Assembly (NCBI GenBank): GCA_032622095.1
Contig: CP136068.1
Coordinates: 128,965,989 to 129,029,988, forward strand
Direction: 5' to 3'
Source: Siphonodentalium dalli
Lineage: Eukaryota; Mollusca; Scaphopoda; Gadilida; Siphonodentaliidae
DNA: 64,000 nt
Of the stretch, positions 47,892-60,200 are shown in pieces (position 1 is the stretch's first letter; each line of letters opens with the position of its first letter). Both the position numbers and the translations under genes were made by a program. A model generated the notes under the pieces. The model did no database searches. It had not been told where the DNA came from and worked only from the letters and a program-made list of their open reading frames with translations.

Positions 47892-50800
47892 GTGTAGGTA
47901 GTTAGTGACAAAAAATGCTCGGATCGATACAAGTCGGATAAAAGCGCCATTTTTTAGTATCTTGTAGGACAGCATCTCTAGTCTAGGAATTTTCTCAAGA
48001 ACCAACTTTTCGACCGACGTAGAGCCGAAAATTCAACATGGCGTCCAAGATGGCCGCCGGTTTGACGGTGGCACACCTAATATATTTGCTTCTTGATTTG
48101 ATATGGTAAACATAACGAATTCCTCAACACTATCTAATATTAGTGTTCATAGAATAACAACCGCGACTTTTAGTTGAAAAATGGCCACAATTATTCAAGA
48201 TGGATGCCAAAATGGCGGCCAAAACATGAGAATTTTTTTTTTTCCTTATTTAAATAAAAAATACTTTACAATTTTCGAGATAATATAAGAGAGATATCAA
48301 CTATGTGTTCATCATTCGATGGAATAACTTCTGTGGAAGAGTTATGCACATTAAAGGTGAAGTAGTATTGTTCGTTCTGGTATAAATGTGAGGTAGAATA
48401 TGTGCTATATAAAATAAATGAAATTATTCTCAGACTGTGTTTCATTCTGTAAATGCTTAATAACCAACCGTGAATGACCCTGATGTCATCAATTCTATTT
48501 GCGAAACTACTATATGGTTGGATCATTTGAATAAAAATTTGTATGTCGAGATGTTTACAAATAAAAAATCAATTTAGTAGTGGATTTACCACGAAATTAG
48601 GAAACACTAAATGACAGACCCCCATACCCATCAAACTCAATTTAGTTCTCAAAAACAAGAACATATGGAAGGTATTCTGCAACATATCTTCATCATCAGG
48701 CCTCGTATTCAAATTACCAATACTTAAATTCAGTGTTTTATGTTCAATTATACACAAAATGATTGAAGCGTATACCCGAAAGTATAGTTGAGTTCGGAGT
48801 AATAAATAATATTATTTCCTTGTATCATATAGTGTCCTCATTTATTTCAGCAACAGAACATGAAACACAATCATGCGAATTGCGCAGATTCAATAATATA
48901 TATGCATATGTATACTTTTGAGTGTTATATTGTTGCTGAGATATACTCCAGGGGGCATGTGGTGGGAAGATGGGATCAGTAAATTTGAAAATACACTTTG
49001 CTTTAATAAACTGAATTGAACAATTCACTACTCAGTGAGTAGTACTCACAACCACATCTGCACAACTCCGTATGCTTTTTGAACATTTACACCTGGAACA
49101 AACCGATTTCAAACCAATTTAATCAATTCGGTGCACACTCTAGCCACTTCTGGGGTTGTCAACCATACAAGAACAAAAGAATCGTCACACTGGGGGGAAA
49201 ACTGTTTCACCAGAATCGATTCTATCACCCTTCCGGTTTCGTCTCTATCAATTAAGTTCCAACTCTTTCGCGGTTTGTTAAAAAATATTCAAAGTTTTGA
49301 TAGGCTGTTTATACACTGAATATCAATACAGAAAGTATTCTCCAATAACAACCGACAGATTAGGTCTATGTGCGTGCTTATTGTTGATAGCAATGCAATA
49401 GCTGCTTGTGGTGCACATTTAGAGACGTGCATTTGTGTGTATTTCCCACGAGAATTAAGCAACAGTTTGATGCTCAGCCTTTCAGCCTCATCACATTTAA
49501 ATTGGGCTGGAACTTGTTAGGTTTTATGATCGAACATTATAGGTTATTATAATGTCCTGGTGTTCGATCACATTATGAGACATGTTCCAGCCAACGAAAA
49601 GTATCAAGGTCGATAAACTTATCATCAAATTGCTGCTTAATTTACATAGGAAATGCACAAAAACCCATTATGCCTCAAAGTGTGCACAAAAATAGCTGAT
49701 TTCGCATTATTATCATCATCAATAAGCACGAGCAAAGACCTAATCTACGGATATTTGTTTAGAAAATAGTTCTGTTTTTATATTTAGTGTATAAATGGCG
49801 GTCAAAACTTTGAAAACAGTTGTGTTTAATCGCGAAAGAGTCGGGCCTTAGTTCGATAGAGACAAAACCGAAAAGGCGATAGAATCGATTCTTGTGAAAC
49901 AGTTTCCCTCCAGTGAGTCTAGTGCTGGAAACTTTGCATCTATTATGGGGCTTACAGTCCATATACCAGCCTGATGTATACTAGTAGCACAATTTCTTTG
50001 GTGGTAACTGTTCATGTGCACAGCCTTTGCTGAACATTTCATTTCTATCTTCATTAACTGAGGTCAGGTTCGCAGATTTGTCACAAACAATCACGACGAA
50101 ATGCTAAATACACTCAAATAGTGGTGATGGAACATCAAGTACCACAAAAGGATTCCTCGTAATTGACATCAAGCATTCTGTTAGCTCTGGGTAAGCTTTT
50201 CAAGCATCCCAAAATGTGCGCTTACCATTACCAAAGAAAAAGAAAGTTGAGTCGCATCCTGATATCACATGGAAATGATGAAATATTGGAAGCACAGTTG
50301 AATTTTCTGAGCCCAATTGAATTGTACATATCAACTATGTTGCGGATGGGACCTAGACTTGTCGAAAGACACAGTTCCAAATATTTGCATTGGAGTAGTA
50401 GCTTAGCATGCAGATGTCACACTAGAATCACGGTAATATCCTTGTAAAAATCCTTGAACAATAATCGATAAATAATGAGTTTGTAGCATATGAGATATAT
50501 GTCCGACTAATCTACTGTCAGCATCTTCATATGTGCATCCAAAGAGAATAGGTTCCAAATTAGGACCGCATTATCATCCTCCGTTGTGAAGATGGTTTTC
50601 CTTGGTAGGGTTTCCAATTTAAAGAGACATTCATTGACCAATGCAAACAATACTTGCTTGTTGGTGGTGTTTCTTAGAAAGTCATTCCAATTCGGTGGAA
50701 TTTTTGTGATAAGCCCCCACCTTCCTTACATCGAATGCCACAACCACGTTTCTCTCATATTCCTGTTTTGATACTAACCTATATTTACCTGTCCAAAAAC

Positions 50801-52593
50801 CAAGTCAATTCTTCTACTATCTGGGAGCTGCATCATAACATATGGAATAAACGTTGTGCTGATATACATTGAGAAGGTATGCCCGACTTCAGGTCTCAGT
50901 AAGTTATCAGAGCACCCCCATCGAACACCTTACACTCGACCTTTGGATTTGGCTCTGCAGTGTCTATGTAGTTTCAATCGGATGGGACCTTCATGCAGCT
51001 TAGGATGTCACATTTATTACCGCCCCTGATTTCGCCCACTTTCGATATAGATGGGGGAACCACTGGTTTTCGTGTGAGAAGAACATATATTTCATATGCT
51101 ACAAACCGATAATTCTTCGATTATTGTTCACACTGTTGACACATATATTATCGTGGTCATGTTAGGACATCTGTATGCTATGCTTTTTCAATGCAAACAT
51201 TTGAAACTATTTGTCTTTCGAGAAGTCTAAACCCCATGTTACATACAACATAGTTGATACGTGCAATTCAATGGGCTAAAACAAATTCAACTGTGCTTCC
51301 AATATTCCACCCGATATCAGGATGCGACTCAACTCCCCTTTTCCTTGGTAAGGGTAAGCGCAATTTTGGGATGCTTGGAAAGATTAGCTCACAGAATGCT
51401 TGATGCCAATACGAGGAATCCGTGTGTGGTTCTTGATGTTTCATCGCCACTGTTTGAGAGTATTTAGCATTTCGTTGTGATTGTTTATGACAAAGCTGTG
51501 ACGCTGACCTTAGTTAATGAATGTAAAGTTTCCAGCACCTGACGTCTTTGGGTGGAAATTGATTGGCGGTTCTTTTGTTACTGTTTGGATGACAACCCAG
51601 AAGCAGCTAGAGTGTGCACAGAGTTGATTAAATGTGTTTGCAAATCGGTTTGTTCCAGGTGCAAATGTTCAAGAAGCAAACTTACATGTACGAAGTTGTG
51701 CAGATGTGGTTGTGAGAAGTGAATTGTTAAATACAGTTTATTAAAAACAAAGTGTATTTTCAAATTTCAAATTATTGGTAATTTGAATACGAGGCCCGAT
51801 GATGAAGATGTGTTGCAGAATACCATACATATGTTCCTATTTTGAGAACCGAATTGAGTTTGACGATTATCGGTTTTGTCATTTGGTGTTTCCTAATTTC
51901 GTGGTAAATCCACTACTAAATTGATTTTTTATTTGTTAAGATCTCGATATTCAAATTTGTATTCAATTAATCCAACCATGTAGTAGTGTCACAAATAGAA
52001 TTGAAGACATCAGAACCATTCATGGTTCGTTTCTAAGCATTTACAGAATGAACCCCCGTCTTAGAATAATTTTGCTCATTTTACATAGCACATATTCTAC
52101 CTCACATTTGTACCAGAACAAACTATACTACTTCGCATTTAGTGTGCATGACTCTTTCACAGAGGTTATTCCATCGAATAATCAACACATTGTTGATATC
52201 TTCTCTTATATTATCTCGAAAATTGTAAAGTATTTAAACAAAAATATGGACAAAACCAAACATTTCCATGTTTTGGCCGCCATTTTGGCATCCATCTTGA
52301 ATAATTGTGGCCATTATTCAACTAAAAGTGTGGGCTGTTATTCGGTAACCACCATTCTTAGATAATAGGGTGGAATTCGTTATGTTTAACATATCTAATT
52401 GAGAAGCAAAACTATTAGGTGTACCATCGTCAAACCGGCGGCCATCTTGGACGCCATCTTGAATGTTCGGCTCTACGTCGGTCAAAAAGTTGGTTCTTGA
52501 GAAAATTCCTAGGCTAGAGATGCTGTCCTACAAGATATGAAAAAATGGCGCTTTTATCCGACATGTATTGATCAAAACGCTAACTACCTACAC
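47892..52593. mobile_element. FB-2: 4.70-kb near-complete palindromic element with TA flanks
   Basis: The halves are reverse complements from GTGTAGGTAGTTAG at 47892 to CTAACTACCTACAC ending at 52593, with TA just outside both ends (47890-47891, 52594-52595). Matching inner blocks: 47940-48240 with 52270-52560; 48260-48800 with 51720-52240; 49080-49150 with 51600-51670; 50120-50520 with about 51070-51470. The centre is near 50.75 kb. The left half also contains a secondary palindrome (49130-49965) absent from the right half. No transposase. Length, TA flanks, GTG start and GGCCGCC/CAAGATGG motifs recall FB-1, although I see no clear sequence match between the two elements. Frames such as 50163-50447 are open by chance. 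Confidence 0.8.
49130..49965. repeat. secondary palindrome nested in the left half of FB-2
   Basis: 49195-49330 (GAATCGATTCTATC, GTCTCTATC, TTTCGCG) is the reverse complement of 49785-49915, and 49345-49420 (ATTAGGTCTATG, GTGCGTGCTTATTG) matches 49650-49745. At the centre, GGGCTGGAAC at 49504 with TTATGATCGAACAT faces TGTTCGATCACATTATG and GTTCCAGCC ending about 49594. The arms are about 400 bp. It lies in only one half of FB-2, so it is a later insertion or rearrangement. Confidence 0.75.
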
Positions 52594-52624
52594 TACGTGT
52601 ACAGATGGTACGTCTTTTGAATGA

Positions 52625-52945
52625 AACTCCGTTAAAGAAGAGTAACGGGGAGGGACTCGGTCCAAAACAGCATCACCCGAATCGATATCCCAAGCTGTTT
52701 CGGACCGAGAAGACTTGCTCCAATAGCTCTGAGAAGATTGCGTTTGTCCTGCAATTAGCACTCTTGTGTTCAAGTTCTTGAACAGCCTTTTCTGCTACTG
52801 GGTTGTTGTTGACACACTTGGTACACAAAAGTTCAATAGAAATGTTGAGTTTGTCTAACATCTCACCTTTCACAAAAGATTGAAACCCATGCGCTGGACC
52901 ATTTAGAATGATAATATTCGGACGATCAATCGGTTTGAGTGTTAT
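52625..52945 (-). pseudogene. Ty3/Gypsy-like integrase fragment
   Basis: The minus strand reads RPNIIILNGPAHGFQSFVKG, then EMLDKLNISIELLCTKCV, then NNNPVAEKAVQELE. This matches the end of the retroviral-type integrase catalytic core in Gypsy-like elements, where a V.R.DNAPGF..L block is followed by I.IELG..KN.NKNPVAEKAI.ELE; the Glu in NPVAE is the third catalytic acid. The Asp of the upstream block is replaced (NGPAHGF), consistent with a dead copy. A LINE lies upstream at 53160 and the TA-flanked end of FB-2 lies about 30 bp downstream, so FB-2 seems to have inserted into this element. Confidence 0.75.
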
Positions 52946-53159
52946 TGAAAATTAATGAGAGCATCGCGAAATTTATGTTATCGGGTTGATAACGGTCATT
53001 GATAAAATATATAGATTCCATGATTAAGCAGAGTTTTATATTAACAGTTTCACCATCATGCTGCTGCATTTGAGTCGAAGTTGTGTATGGATAATTTGGT
53101 CTGTACGATTTGAGTAAAACATTTAAGTGAAAGGTTCTTCTTATGTTTGGGAGCTTTCC

Positions 53160-55060
53160 TGCATCTAGTAGTGATTTAAACACTTCAAATGATTTCGCTG
53201 TTTTCAATTTGGGGCATAAGTCATTCCATAATCTGGTTGCAGACGGCAGAAAAGAATCGAATATGAAGAGTGATCGGATCGCGGCGCCATAAGAGTGGTT
53301 TTCTTAAAGCGATATCTTTCTGCACCGGGGTTCCCATGGTTGACCATGTTATAGAGATACTCAAGAGATGATATATGGAATATATATTTTTAAATTGTTG
53401 CAATTTGATTTTTTGGCGTCTGTCCTCCAAAGATTCCCAGCCAAGATAAGATATTATATTGTCTGTTCTAATAATTCGTGTTGCTTCTGATACTATATTC
53501 TAGCCGATTCATACTGATATTTTCGATACGGTCTCTCATTGTTTTTCCACAGTTGTCCCATACTGGTGCTGCATATTCTGAGACTGGACAGATAAAAGCA
53601 AAGTATACTTTTGAAGGGTATTTCTAGATATCACATGTTTGTATTTCCTCATAAGGTTAATTCTTGTCCATGCATTATCGGTAATCTCACCAATGAGCGC
53701 GGCCTTTACATGAGTTATCAAACGCGAGTCCAAAACATCTAAGAGACTCTACGTCTTCGATATTAATATTTGCCATTATAGGAGTGGGTGGTCTGAGGGA
53801 TTATGTTTGCGGGAAATAAGAAGGAATTCGGGTTTAAGTTCATCAAATGTAACAAGCCATCGATTCGACCGATCAACCAGTCTAGCAATGTCCATATTAA
53901 ACAAATCGGCTGCTAGATCGGATTCGTCTACAGTTAAAAAACATAGACGTGTCATCAGCAAACAGTCGAATATAGCAACTAACATTTTCTGATATACCAT
54001 TGATGTAAATTAAAAGAGGAGAGGTCCAAGTCTATATCCCTGAAGTATACCTGATCTTACAATATTCCATCCTGAATTGGCACTATCTACAACCACTCTT
54101 TGCTGCTGATTTGATAAGTATGACCCATAAAGTGCCAGCTGATTACCAGTTATATATGCCGTTATGCCGTTCAATTTTGTAAAGGAAACCCTTATGCCAA
54201 ACCTTTGCTGACATCAAAAGATACTGATCTAATTTATGTACCTTGATCGATAGAATATGCAATATGATTGTAGCTATCAGTAAGTTGGAATACAGTTGAA
54301 TCACCTTCAACGAAGCCAGTGTGAAATCTTTAGATCAAGTCCATTCGCTGTTAAGAACTCCCAACCCTTTTTATAAATACACTTCTCGAACACTTTGGAC
54401 AAATATCCGAGCAACAATACTGGTCTATAATTAGAAACTAGAGATTTATCTCCTTTTTTTGGGACATCATTTGAGCGCTTCCAGTCTTGGGGGAAATGTG
54501 ATTTTTCTAAAATGTTATAAAACATTTGGCTAAGGGAAAGCAAAGAGACACCGAACAGTATTTCAATGTTTTTGGACTAACTAAATCTAGACTTTAATAT
54601 ATTTACAGGCCTCCTTTACATCTTCTGATGTCATTTTCATATTTGAAAGGCGAGGACACCATGCAGGGCTTAGATGAGTTAGAGGGGACGGTTGCCACAT
54701 TTTCGTTTACTGACGATATACCACAAATATATGTATTAAAACATTCTGCCTTTTCTAGGTAACAATAGTATATCATTACCATTCGAGATGGGTGAATTGT
54801 TTTACAAATGTGAAAATACTAGTCGTTGAATGTTTTTCGACCATGCGGAAGTTTCACTGCTGTTGTCGTTGAGCATGTGTTCTCGCTTTTCTTAATTAGG
54901 ATATTACTATAATTCTTTTGATTTGGTAATGTGACCAAAATATATCGCGGATTGTGCGTTCAGCTGTTTTGTGTATTCTCCGCTCCCTTAATTTACGGAT
55001 GTTACCCGTGAGCCACGGATGATTAGTTCTGCGTATTGTTACAATCGTATGTGATGCAAG
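53160..55060 (-). pseudogene. Jockey/CR1-type LINE, second family, frameshifted
   Basis: On minus, from high to low coordinates: linker RTNHPWLTGNIRKLRERRIH (near 55000); RT start FYNILEKSHFPQDWKRSNDV then KKGDKSLVSNYRPVLLLGYL and SKVFEKCIYK (54540-54370); catalytic FADDTSMFF in a shifted frame (about 53940); SDLAADLFNMDIARLVDRSN with RWLVTFDELKPEFLLISRKH (53830-53920); AWTRINLMRKYKHVISRNTL (near 53650); LEDRRQKIKLQQFKNIYSI (near 53410) and a C-terminal tail to about 53160. At least five frameshifts or stops. The WKRS..VP..KKGDKS..SNYRPVSLL signature differs from the plus-strand LINE at 43945, so these are separate families. Confidence 0.9.
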
Positions 55061-55609
55061 AAAACCATAGTCAGAAATGGTAACGCCACCAAGATTATAG
55101 TATTACATATAAATAGAAATTATAAAAAATACATAAAATATTTTGATAACAATTGCGTTTAAACAAGTAATCCTTCAAATTATTACTAACAAAGTAAACG
55201 ACTGTGGGGTCACTCAACAAATTATAAAGATTTGGGCATAGTATACTGTAAATACTAAAATTTAAATGAAATAATTAAAAGATAAACTTTAGCATGTAGT
55301 AAAAGTTAATTTTCTCATTTAATTTTTTGTTTTTGTTTAAATAAAGCAATAATTTAATTGTAACATTTGGTTTAAAAAAAATGATTGACCGTGGCTCTTC
55401 CAATAATTGCGCGACTGATCTGGTCAATTGTTCTTAAGAAGTTGTTTTGAGAATTACTATGGAGGGAAATAGTTATGGCTGTGGCTTCGCAAGTAATTAA
55501 CTTGGTGACGTGATGTTAACAAATCTGAACTCCAGTTAACCAAGGACGCTTCATACCAAATATAAGAAGAATTAATAATTCTTTAGAAGTTGTTTTAAGA
55601 TTTACTATG
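55061..55609 (-). repeat. AT-rich spacer ending in a partial extra copy of the arm's inner end
   Basis: 55061-55430 is very AT-rich with no feature seen. At 55436-55500, GAAGTTGTTTTGAGAATTAC..GGAGGGAAA..GGCTTCGCAA is a diverged direct repeat of 55587-55645 (GAAGTTGTTTTAAGATTTAC..GGAGGGAAA..GGCTTCGCAA). The sequence at and just inside the inner end of the right arm was therefore duplicated on this side but not on the left. Confidence 0.5.
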
Positions 55610-55679
55610 GAGGGAAAGAATTGTGGTGCTGGCTTCGCAACTATTTGACCTCATTGTAACAAATATAAATATTAGTCAC

Positions 55680-55988
55680 TCAGGCAATAGATGTATCTAT
55701 TCTGTATATTAAGTTATTGGGTCTTACGTGTCTTGAGATGTCTAAATAGTTTTCGATGGACAGATCGCGCAAGGGACCCACGCCAATCTTCTCTGTTGGG
55801 ATTCCAATTGTTGGCTCATTAAATATGCACATATGCTTAAGATACAGTCGCGCGATCCCGTAAGTCGGGTTTTGGATCCAAGTTAATGAAAATATCATTG
55901 AAATAATCGGTTTCCCCCAATAAACATCCATATATTCAATATACATGTTTTGGAGCAGAATTAGGCAGTCCATATTGGACGCCATCAT
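55680..55988 (-). other. partner of the 101-codon frame; coding status doubtful
   Basis: 102 codons, with an extra Met at the start (ATGATGGCG). Six residues differ from the left-arm frame. See 36859-37164 for why I do not call it a gene. Confidence 0.3.
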
Positions 55989-56077
55989 GGAATTTATTTT
56001 GTTTTGTTTTAATTTTCACACATAATTATTAGTTATGTGGATGGAGTTCTCATTAAAGCTCACATCCTTGTATTGGT

Positions 56078-56210
56078 TACAGTAATGCCCAAAGTAATTG
56101 ACCACTTAACCACATCAGAATTATTGGTCATTTTTCAGGATTTGAAATCCTGAAAATTTACCAATAATTTTGCTGTGGTCAAGTGGTCAATTACTTTGAA
56201 CATTACTGTA
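56078..56210. mobile_element. palindromic MITE copy R3
   Basis: TACAGTAATG..CATTACTGTA hairpin, the right-arm counterpart of 36634-36766, with TTCAGGATTT..AAATCCTGAA at its centre. Confidence 0.8.
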
Positions 56211-56252
56211 TGAGGATAGAGTTATCATTGAACCTCAAATCCTTATGTTGGT

Positions 56253-56375
56253 TACAGTAATGCCCAAAGTAATTGACCACTTAACCACAGCAGAATTATG
56301 GGTATTTTTTCAGCATTTACAATTACCCATTATTCTGCTGTGGTCAAGTGGTCAATTGTTTTGAACATTACTGTA
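56253..56375. mobile_element. palindromic MITE copy R2
   Basis: Counterpart of 36461-36591. It is shorter (123 bp): the central TGAAAAA segment retained in the left arm copy is missing on one side, leaving ..GCATTTACAATTACCC.. at the loop. Confidence 0.75.
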
Positions 56376-56417
56376 TGATGATTGAGTTATCATTAAACCT
56401 CAAATCCTTATATTGGT

Positions 56418-56550
56418 TACAGTAATTCCCAAAGTAATTGACCCTTTAACCACAGCATAATTATGGGTAATTTTTCAGGATTTAGAATCATGAAAAAATA
56501 CACACAAATTTGCTGTGATTAAGTGATCAATTACTTTGGACATTACTGTA
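56418..56550. mobile_element. palindromic MITE copy R1
   Basis: Counterpart of 36283-36418. Ends TACAGTAATT and CATTACTGTA. The spacers between R1, R2 and R3 match those between L1, L2 and L3. Confidence 0.8.
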
Positions 56551-58640
56551 TGTAGATGGAGTTAAACCTCACATCAGTGTGTTGGGGATTTGGACCTTGG
56601 CTTGGGACCTTTGGTTTTTAACGCAACAAATGCGCGTACACCTTATACACAAATTTCTTATGTAACCAGAGTTTTTCTTGGATAAGATGAGTTTGAAGAC
56701 TGCTTACATTTCAAAATGTTGTCAGTTTTGTATTGTCTGCAGCGAACTCGACGCGTTGAAGCAAAAGTTACAAAAGATAAAATGTGTATGTGACGAGACT
56801 ATAATACAAATGAAAAAATAAATTGAGGGAGGGGTGGGCGATACAGGGAACTAAGGGTTGAACCGATATAAATTTATAGAGCGATAACGACCAATGTTGA
56901 CATATTATGCATATCAACTCTACTGTTGCAACAAGGCTATAAAATAGGGGGTGTCAGATGTAATGCATCGCGACTGTACTAAAGCAGCAATGATATAAAA
57001 TTGAGGGGGGGGGGTCTGAAATTATCTCTATAGATGGCACCAGGATTATATAGAAAGGAAAAGCAATTGATATACGTATACAGTATACTATAGTAATACC
57101 ATAGACATATAAGTACAAGTATCACGAAATAAAATATTACGTAACATGACTATATACCGATGAAAGAAATAAATAAATTGGACCGGGATTAGAGGTTGGG
57201 TTGGTTATATGTGGATGATTGGATATGGAATTCATACCGATGAAACGATACAAACTAGTGGAGCGATCAAGACCAATGTTGACACTTAGTCAGGCTACGC
57301 TGGGGAAATAGGGGTTGATACGATAGACCGAAATAAATTTGTCGAGTGATAATGACCAATGTTGACGTATAAAGTAACACGACTGTACTGTCACACAATT
57401 ATCAGGGTGAACCAGTCAAATATGGACTCTAGTGCCCAATATCGAACAGCTCAGCAAACATTTGCAGGGCCATAAAATTTATTTAACATGGCATCTGCCA
57501 TATACAAATCCATTTATGTCGATAAATCTCTTATTTTTCAAAAATTTAAGCTCAGACTTGGTGTCTGTGTTTGGGATACTTATATAATCCTAAAATAACA
57601 GGGTACAGCACGTAATTGTTTTTTAGATCGAAGAAATGAATTTTTTTTCGATGATAAAATTTAACAAAGGATTTCCCATTAAAATCGATTTATGTCTATA
57701 AAACTGTCATTTTGAGCTGAAACTTGGTGTATATGTGTGTAATACTACTATATTCTTAAAATGACAGAGTTCAGCGCGTAATTATGTTTTAGATGGAAGA
57801 AATTGAATTTGTTTTCGATAATAAATTTGCAACGTGGAGTCGGAGGACGGGTCATCGAGTGCGCTCAATTTGTAAACAAAGTTTTGTCAATAGTCGTTTT
57901 GGTCAAACTATCCATTTTTAGACCGGGACAGCAGATCCGAATAGTAGCTAAGATGCATTTAGATAGAATTATCAAAAGAATTTGACCGATCAAGGTAGAT
58001 TTTAAGAGAATCGAGTGGAGAAATCTTGGTGATAATTCCAGAAAATAAAAATGGAGGAGAAACACAATTAAACTACCACAATGCACTTCACTAAACTAGG
58101 GGTTCCCAATGGGTTACACATTATTTTCAGTCTATCATATTATTTATATTTTCAACAACAAGTGACTTTAAAGTTTACAATTTCAGCCTGTCCTGACTCT
58201 ATCGATACGATTTAACACATTTTCAAAAACGTATTATACACCGGTGACGTTAACTTTACAATTTAAGCATCTACGTGATTCTATCGGTACGATTGAGTAA
58301 GGTACAAATAAAAATATCAAAAAATACACCAGGGGCTCCCAATAGGTGATATATTATTTTCAGGCTATCAGAGTATTTATATTTTCAACAACATATTATT
58401 ACACCGGTGACTTTAAGTTTACAATTTCAGCCTGTCCTGACCCTATGGATACGATTTATCATATTTTCAAAAACGTATTATACACCGGTGCCGTTAACTT
58501 TACAATTTCAGCATATACGTGATTCTAGTGGTACGATTGAGTAAGGTACAAAAAATCTCCAAGAATACATTCGCCCTGTCCACCACACAATATCAAAATC
58601 ACAGAAACTAGATACACCACATGTGGCGTAATGATTTCGG

Positions 58641-58775
58641 TACGTCCATTATTTTTCAAGTTACGGAATTTGTTAATATTGTCGTTAATAAGGTCTTCTG
58701 AAGAATTCCAGTTGCGAAAAACATGGTTCATGTTATCGTAATCGGCGATATTATAGTTCCAAACAGTGCGATTTA
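58641..58775 (-). pseudogene. possible LINE endonuclease-linker fragment
   Basis: Minus reading NYNIADYDNMNHVFRNWN followed by LINDNINKFRNL resembles the junction after the endonuclease in Jockey/CR1 LINEs (typically NYNKADWD..R..F....W). It is short, without polymerase motifs, and immediately outside the right arm, so I hold it as tentative. Confidence 0.35.
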
Positions 58776-58799
58776 GTATATTGTTTTATCGGTTATCCA

Positions 58800-60200
58800 G
58801 GGTTATCCTCATATTTCAGAACGTTAACTGGACAGTGGTATCGCTTCGACATGGAACTAAATCGGTCAAGAGGCCGAGAAATGGCATGGGTGCCCTATTT
58901 TATCCCCTCTGCATGGACGGCGGTCATTTTGTTTCGGAATGTACGGAGTTAATATTTAGATTGGTTTGGGGGGTCACCCAACAACACCTCTTTTGTGACC
59001 TAAATATAAACAAATTCGAATAAGGAATGAAGTCGGCTTCCTTCTAACACTATAACATGACCATATAAATGTTTTCGTTTGTAAAAATAAGTATTGGTAT
59101 TTTGACAAATAAGTATGGTATTCAAATAGGTATATGTATGCACGGTTGAGAGGGGTTACGGGAATCATTTGACGAATGGTCATTTGGCAACAGACCAGCA
59201 TGCATGCTTATATATAATTTTAGACCTACTTCATTAGGCCATATTCACAAGTCAGACACCATTACTATACATATCGGTCTACATACGTTGACCGACATCA
59301 TTTCGTATGCAAAATAAGTATGGATGTTTCTGACAAATAAGTATGGTTGTCATATAGGAATGCGTGGTTGAAGAGGGTTAGCAGGTATGCTTTTGGTCGA
59401 GATTATCATTTAAAAAGAACATTTGGGAATAATATATTATACTGCATACTTATTTTACAATTGTTTTATTTTACAATTTTTTGAAGGTTTCTGACATTGA
59501 CTTGATATTTTTTTCGTTTGCAAAATAAGTATTGATTTTCTGACAAAAAAGTATGTTTGTCAAATGGGGATGGCTGAAGAGCGGATTAGCAAGGATGATG
59601 TTGGTAAATTTTTATTACGATTATCATATCAAAAGAACATTAGAGAATAGAACTGCGTACATTTTTTATAATTGTTGGCTTGTAACATTGACCCGACATT
59701 TTTTCGTTCGCAAAATAAGTATTGAATTTTCTAACAAATACGTATGGCTAAAGTTGTCTAATAGGTATGGTTGGAGAGGTTTTAATGACGGATTAGCAGG
59801 GATGGCTGTGGTCGAGATTATCATACAGAAAGAACATTTGAGAATAATACTATACATAACTGACTTAAAATGTTTAAATTAGGCTTCTAGGATGGATTTA
59901 GATTGGCTTGGGGGCCACCCTATACAACTCCTTTTGTTTGACATAAATCAGTCAAGGGGCCGATATGTGGCATGGGTGCCCTATTGGAACCCATCTGGAC
60001 GGCGGCCATTTTTTTCGGAGGGCACGGGGTTAATATTTAGATTGGTTTGGGGTCCACCCTACAACACCGTTTGTGTGACCTAAATATAAAAAAAATTCGA
60101 ATAAGGACCTGAAGTCACCTTCATTCTAACATTATATATAACATAACTATAGAAATGCTTTTGTTTGCAAAATAAGTATTGATATTTTGACAAGTAAGTA
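58800..60200 (+). repeat. 200-230 bp tandem repeat region with a duplicated flank
   Basis: GCAAAATAAGTATTGATTTT-type landmarks recur at about 59075, 59305, 59520, 59710 and 60155. Intervening units carry ACAAATAAGTATGG, GGATTAGCAGGGATG, GAGATTATCAT and AGAACATT.GAGAATA. In addition 58855-59090 and 59945-60165 are direct copies (GGCATGGGTGCCCTATT, GACGGCGG.CATTTT, TTAATATTTAGATTGG, GACCTAAATATAAA). Frames here (59553-59882, for example) are registers of the repeat. Confidence 0.8.

Larger units (their letters stand above)
55610..58640 (-). repeat. right arm of the 24-kb inverted repeat pair
   Basis: Reverse complement of 34222-37233, with the same order of subfeatures reversed: 101-codon frame, three MITEs, C/G-tract region (a run of ten G near 57005 faces the C tract near 35690), and the 243-bp duplication (about 58090-58560). 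Identity is about 97% in the frame. It falls somewhat in the 57.4-57.8 kb section, where extra tandem sequence around CATTAAAATCGATTTATGTC is present. Confidence 0.85.
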
